Shown piece by piece: positions 6,629 through 8,042 of a stretch of DNA of 8,042 bases. The notes under the pieces were generated by a model, which was not told the DNA's origin, did not search any database, and saw only the letters and a program-made list of their open reading frames with translations. Position numbers and translations under genes: made by a program. Each line of letters begins with the position of its first letter. Positions within the stretch are counted from its first letter, which is position 1. Origin of the DNA: Syntrophaceae bacterium. Its GTDB lineage: Bacteria; Desulfobacterota; DTXE01. Location of the stretch: contig DTXE01000396.1 in assembly GCA_012962595.1 (NCBI GenBank), positions 1 to 8,042 on the forward strand, in the 5' to 3' direction.

Positions 6629-6657
6629 AATGTAAAGTAAATTGCATGAATTTTCAA
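6629..6657 (-). promoter_or_regulatory. Promoter of the CBS-xerD-fusion-pseudouridine synthase unit
   Basis: On the minus strand TTGAAA (6652-6657, 5 of 6 to the -35 consensus) and TACATT (6629-6634, 4 of 6 to the -10) are 17 bases apart. Transcription would begin near 6622, about 24 bases before the ATG at 6598. It is the only good leftward candidate in the divergent gap. Confidence 0.55.
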
Positions 6658-6705
6658 GGAAAATCCATGGATTCTGGAATAGATGTAGCGAGAATTACAA
6701 AACCA

Positions 6706-6734
6706 TTGATTTCAGGCATAGGTTGCTATATAAA
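6706..6734 (+). promoter_or_regulatory. Promoter of murA
   Basis: TTGATT (6706-6711) and TATAAA (6729-6734) lie exactly 17 bases apart, in the correct place for a rightward start near 6741 and a leader of about 35 bases. An overlapping TATATA (6727-6732) would give a 15-base spacer and is less likely. Confidence 0.6.
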
Positions 6735-6775
6735 TCCTGTAACAACAGGGGGCACCAACAAGAGACAAAGGGTAT

Positions 6776-8042
6776 ATGGATAAGATATTGATCGAGGGTG
6801 GGCATCCCCTTAAAGGGATAGTTAAGATTAGCGGAGCTAAAAATGCCACCTTACCCATATTGGCCGCTACTCTGCTTACCTGTGGATGGAGTACCATCCA
6901 TAACGTGCCAAGATTCCTAGGTGATATTATAACTATAAAGAGACTCCTTTCAAGTATGGGTGTAGAGTTCAAAGAGGATAGGGGCTTAAAGGTCAATACC
7001 TCAAATGTCACAGGTTACGAGGCTCCTTATGACCTGGTCAAGACCATGCGGGCATCTGTCCTGGTTTTAGGGCCGCTTATCGCCAGAATGGGGAGGGCCA
7101 GAGTTTCTTTGCCCGGAGGGTGCGCCATTGGTGCACGGCCCATAAACCTTCACCTTAAGGGTCTTGAGAGTCTGGGGGTTCATATTCAGCTAAGGGCAGG
7201 CTACATAGAGGCCAAGGCCAAGAGGCTTAGGGGTGCTACTATCTACTTTGATATACCCACGGTTACCGGAACCGAAAACCTCATGATGGCCTCCACCTTG
7301 GCTCAAGGCACTACCATACTGGAAAACGCAGCAAAGGAGCCAGAGGTGGTAGCATTAGCTTGTTTTTTAAATAAAATGGGGGCCAAGATATGGGGGGCAG
7401 GAACTGATATGATTACCATAGAGGGGGTAAAGGAACTATCACCCCAGGAATTTACCATCATTCCGGACCGGATTGAGGCAGGAACTTATATGGCCGCAGC
7501 AGGTATTACCGGAGGTAATATTACCATTAAGAATTGCGATATTACTTATCTGGAGGCAGTAGTTAATAAATTAAAGGGGGCTGGGGTAAAGGTCCACCAT
7601 GATAAGGATGGGGTAAAGGTAGTGGGCCCAAAGGTTATCAATAGTATCAATGTAAAAACCTCACCCTACCCCGGATTCCCTACAGATATGCAGGCCCAAT
7701 TCATGGCCCTAATGAGCTTGGCTAATGGCACAAGTCTCATCTCTGAAAGCGTCTTTGAGAACCGTTTCATGCATGTGGCCGAGCTAAGGAGGATGGGGGC
7801 AGATATTGAGGTAGAAGGCCATACTGCTATTGTAAAAGGGGTAAAGAACCTTACCGGTGCTCAGGTTATGGCAACGGATTTGCGGGCCAGTGCCTCACTT
7901 GTTTTAGCTGGGTTGGCAGCTAGAGGCACCACGGAGATCTCCCGTGTCTATCATCTGGACAGAGGCTATGAAAGGATCGAGAATAAATTATCTAAACTCG
8001 GTGCCCATATCTGGAGGGTTTCACCTGAAAATAGCTCCTCCA
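6776..8042 (+). CDS. murA: UDP-N-acetylglucosamine 1-carboxyvinyltransferase (3' end cut by window)
   Basis: Cytoplasmic enzyme of the first committed peptidoglycan step: it transfers enolpyruvate from phosphoenolpyruvate to UDP-N-acetylglucosamine. The visible 422 residues cover the whole fold. K22 and N23 ([11 protein letters not shown]) bind substrate. C116 in [10 protein letters not shown] is the fosfomycin-target cysteine, so the enzyme should be sensitive in principle. R121, D304 (FPTDMQAQ) and R396 (DRGYER) match E. coli C115-region R120, D305 and R397. The ATG at 6776 gives MDKILIEGG, the normal family start; AAGGG lies upstream at tight spacing. Alignment to E. coli MurA puts its end near our residue 418, yet this frame stays open to the edge, adding a tail SPENSSS after RV (414-415). 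The stop is outside the window. The gene is divergent from the leftward unit. Confidence 0.96.
   Translation, partial: MDKILIEGGHPLKGIVKISGAKNATLPILAATLLTCGWSTIHNVPRFLGDIITIKRLLSSMGVEFKEDRGLKVNTSNVTGYEAPYDLVKTMRASVLVLGPLIARMGRARVSLPGGCAIGARPINLHLKGLESLGVHIQLRAGYIEAKAKRLRGATIYFDIPTVTGTENLMMASTLAQGTTILENAAKEPEVVALACFLNKMGAKIWGAGTDMITIEGVKELSPQEFTIIPDRIEAGTYMAAAGITGGNITIKNCDITYLEAVVNKLKGAGVKVHHDKDGVKVVGPKVINSINVKTSPYPGFPTDMQAQFMALMSLANGTSLISESVFENRFMHVAELRRMGADIEVEGHTAIVKGVKNLTGAQVMATDLRASASLVLAGLAARGTTEISRVYHLDRGYERIENKLSKLGAHIWRVSPENSSS
8018..8042 (+). repeat. 25-base element, right copy, inside the murA 3' end
   Basis: Matches the minus strand of 105-129 at 21 of 25 positions, sharing the exact 14-mer TGAAAATAGCTCCT (8026-8039) and GTTTCA (8018-8023). 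It encodes VSPENSSS, the part of MurA that extends past the usual family C terminus, so the tail may come from a repeat reaching into the gene. The window edge truncates it. Confidence 0.4.

Noticed and set aside
6102..6635. Plus-strand open frame of 177 codons
   Set aside because: Fully antisense to the CBS-ACT gene, which has clear domains; composition and motifs do not suggest a protein.
6712..7011. Minus-strand open frame of 99 codons
   Set aside because: Antisense to the start of murA and across its promoter, without recognisable motifs.

Overview
The window is a compact, AT-leaning stretch of bacterial chromosome carrying housekeeping genes. Six complete genes lie on the minus strand (393-6598). 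A seventh, murA, starts divergently at 6776 and runs off the right edge. I see no phage, insertion sequence, CRISPR, rRNA or tRNA. The most taxon-informative features are a DHH-CBS-tRNA nucleotidyltransferase fusion of 894 residues, an IHF-beta-like protein and an M50 protease of the soluble-loop type. Together these suggest a Gram-negative anaerobe of the Desulfobacterota (deltaproteobacterial) type. That is inference from family knowledge, not proof.

Layout from right to left. The 6599-6775 gap holds two back-to-back sigma70-like promoters, one reading right into murA and one reading left into the first minus-strand unit. That unit is an AcuB-like CBS-CBS-ACT protein (5987-6598), a XerD-like recombinase (5096-5983), the DHH/CBS/nucleotidyltransferase fusion (2406-5090) and an RsuA/RluB-family pseudouridine synthase (1633-2346). 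Its gaps are 3, 5 and 59 bases. A second leftward unit has its own strong promoter (TTGACT-17-TATAAA) and encodes the HU/IHF-family protein (1288-1563) and the site-2-type protease (393-1283), 4 bases apart.

The left 392 bases contain no convincing gene. They hold a period-7 repeat array arranged as an inverted pair (1-81), a 25-base element that recurs in the other orientation at the right end of the window inside the murA 3' end, and a good leftward promoter (248-276) with no recognisable gene behind it. These three features are the least explained part of the window.

Functionally, the long leftward unit joins RNA maturation (tRNA 3'-end synthesis, rRNA pseudouridylation) with chromosome-dimer resolution and two separate CBS-pair proteins that may sense adenine nucleotides. 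MurA starts peptidoglycan precursor synthesis. No single new pathway is evident; the oddities are the fusion protein and the left-end repeats.
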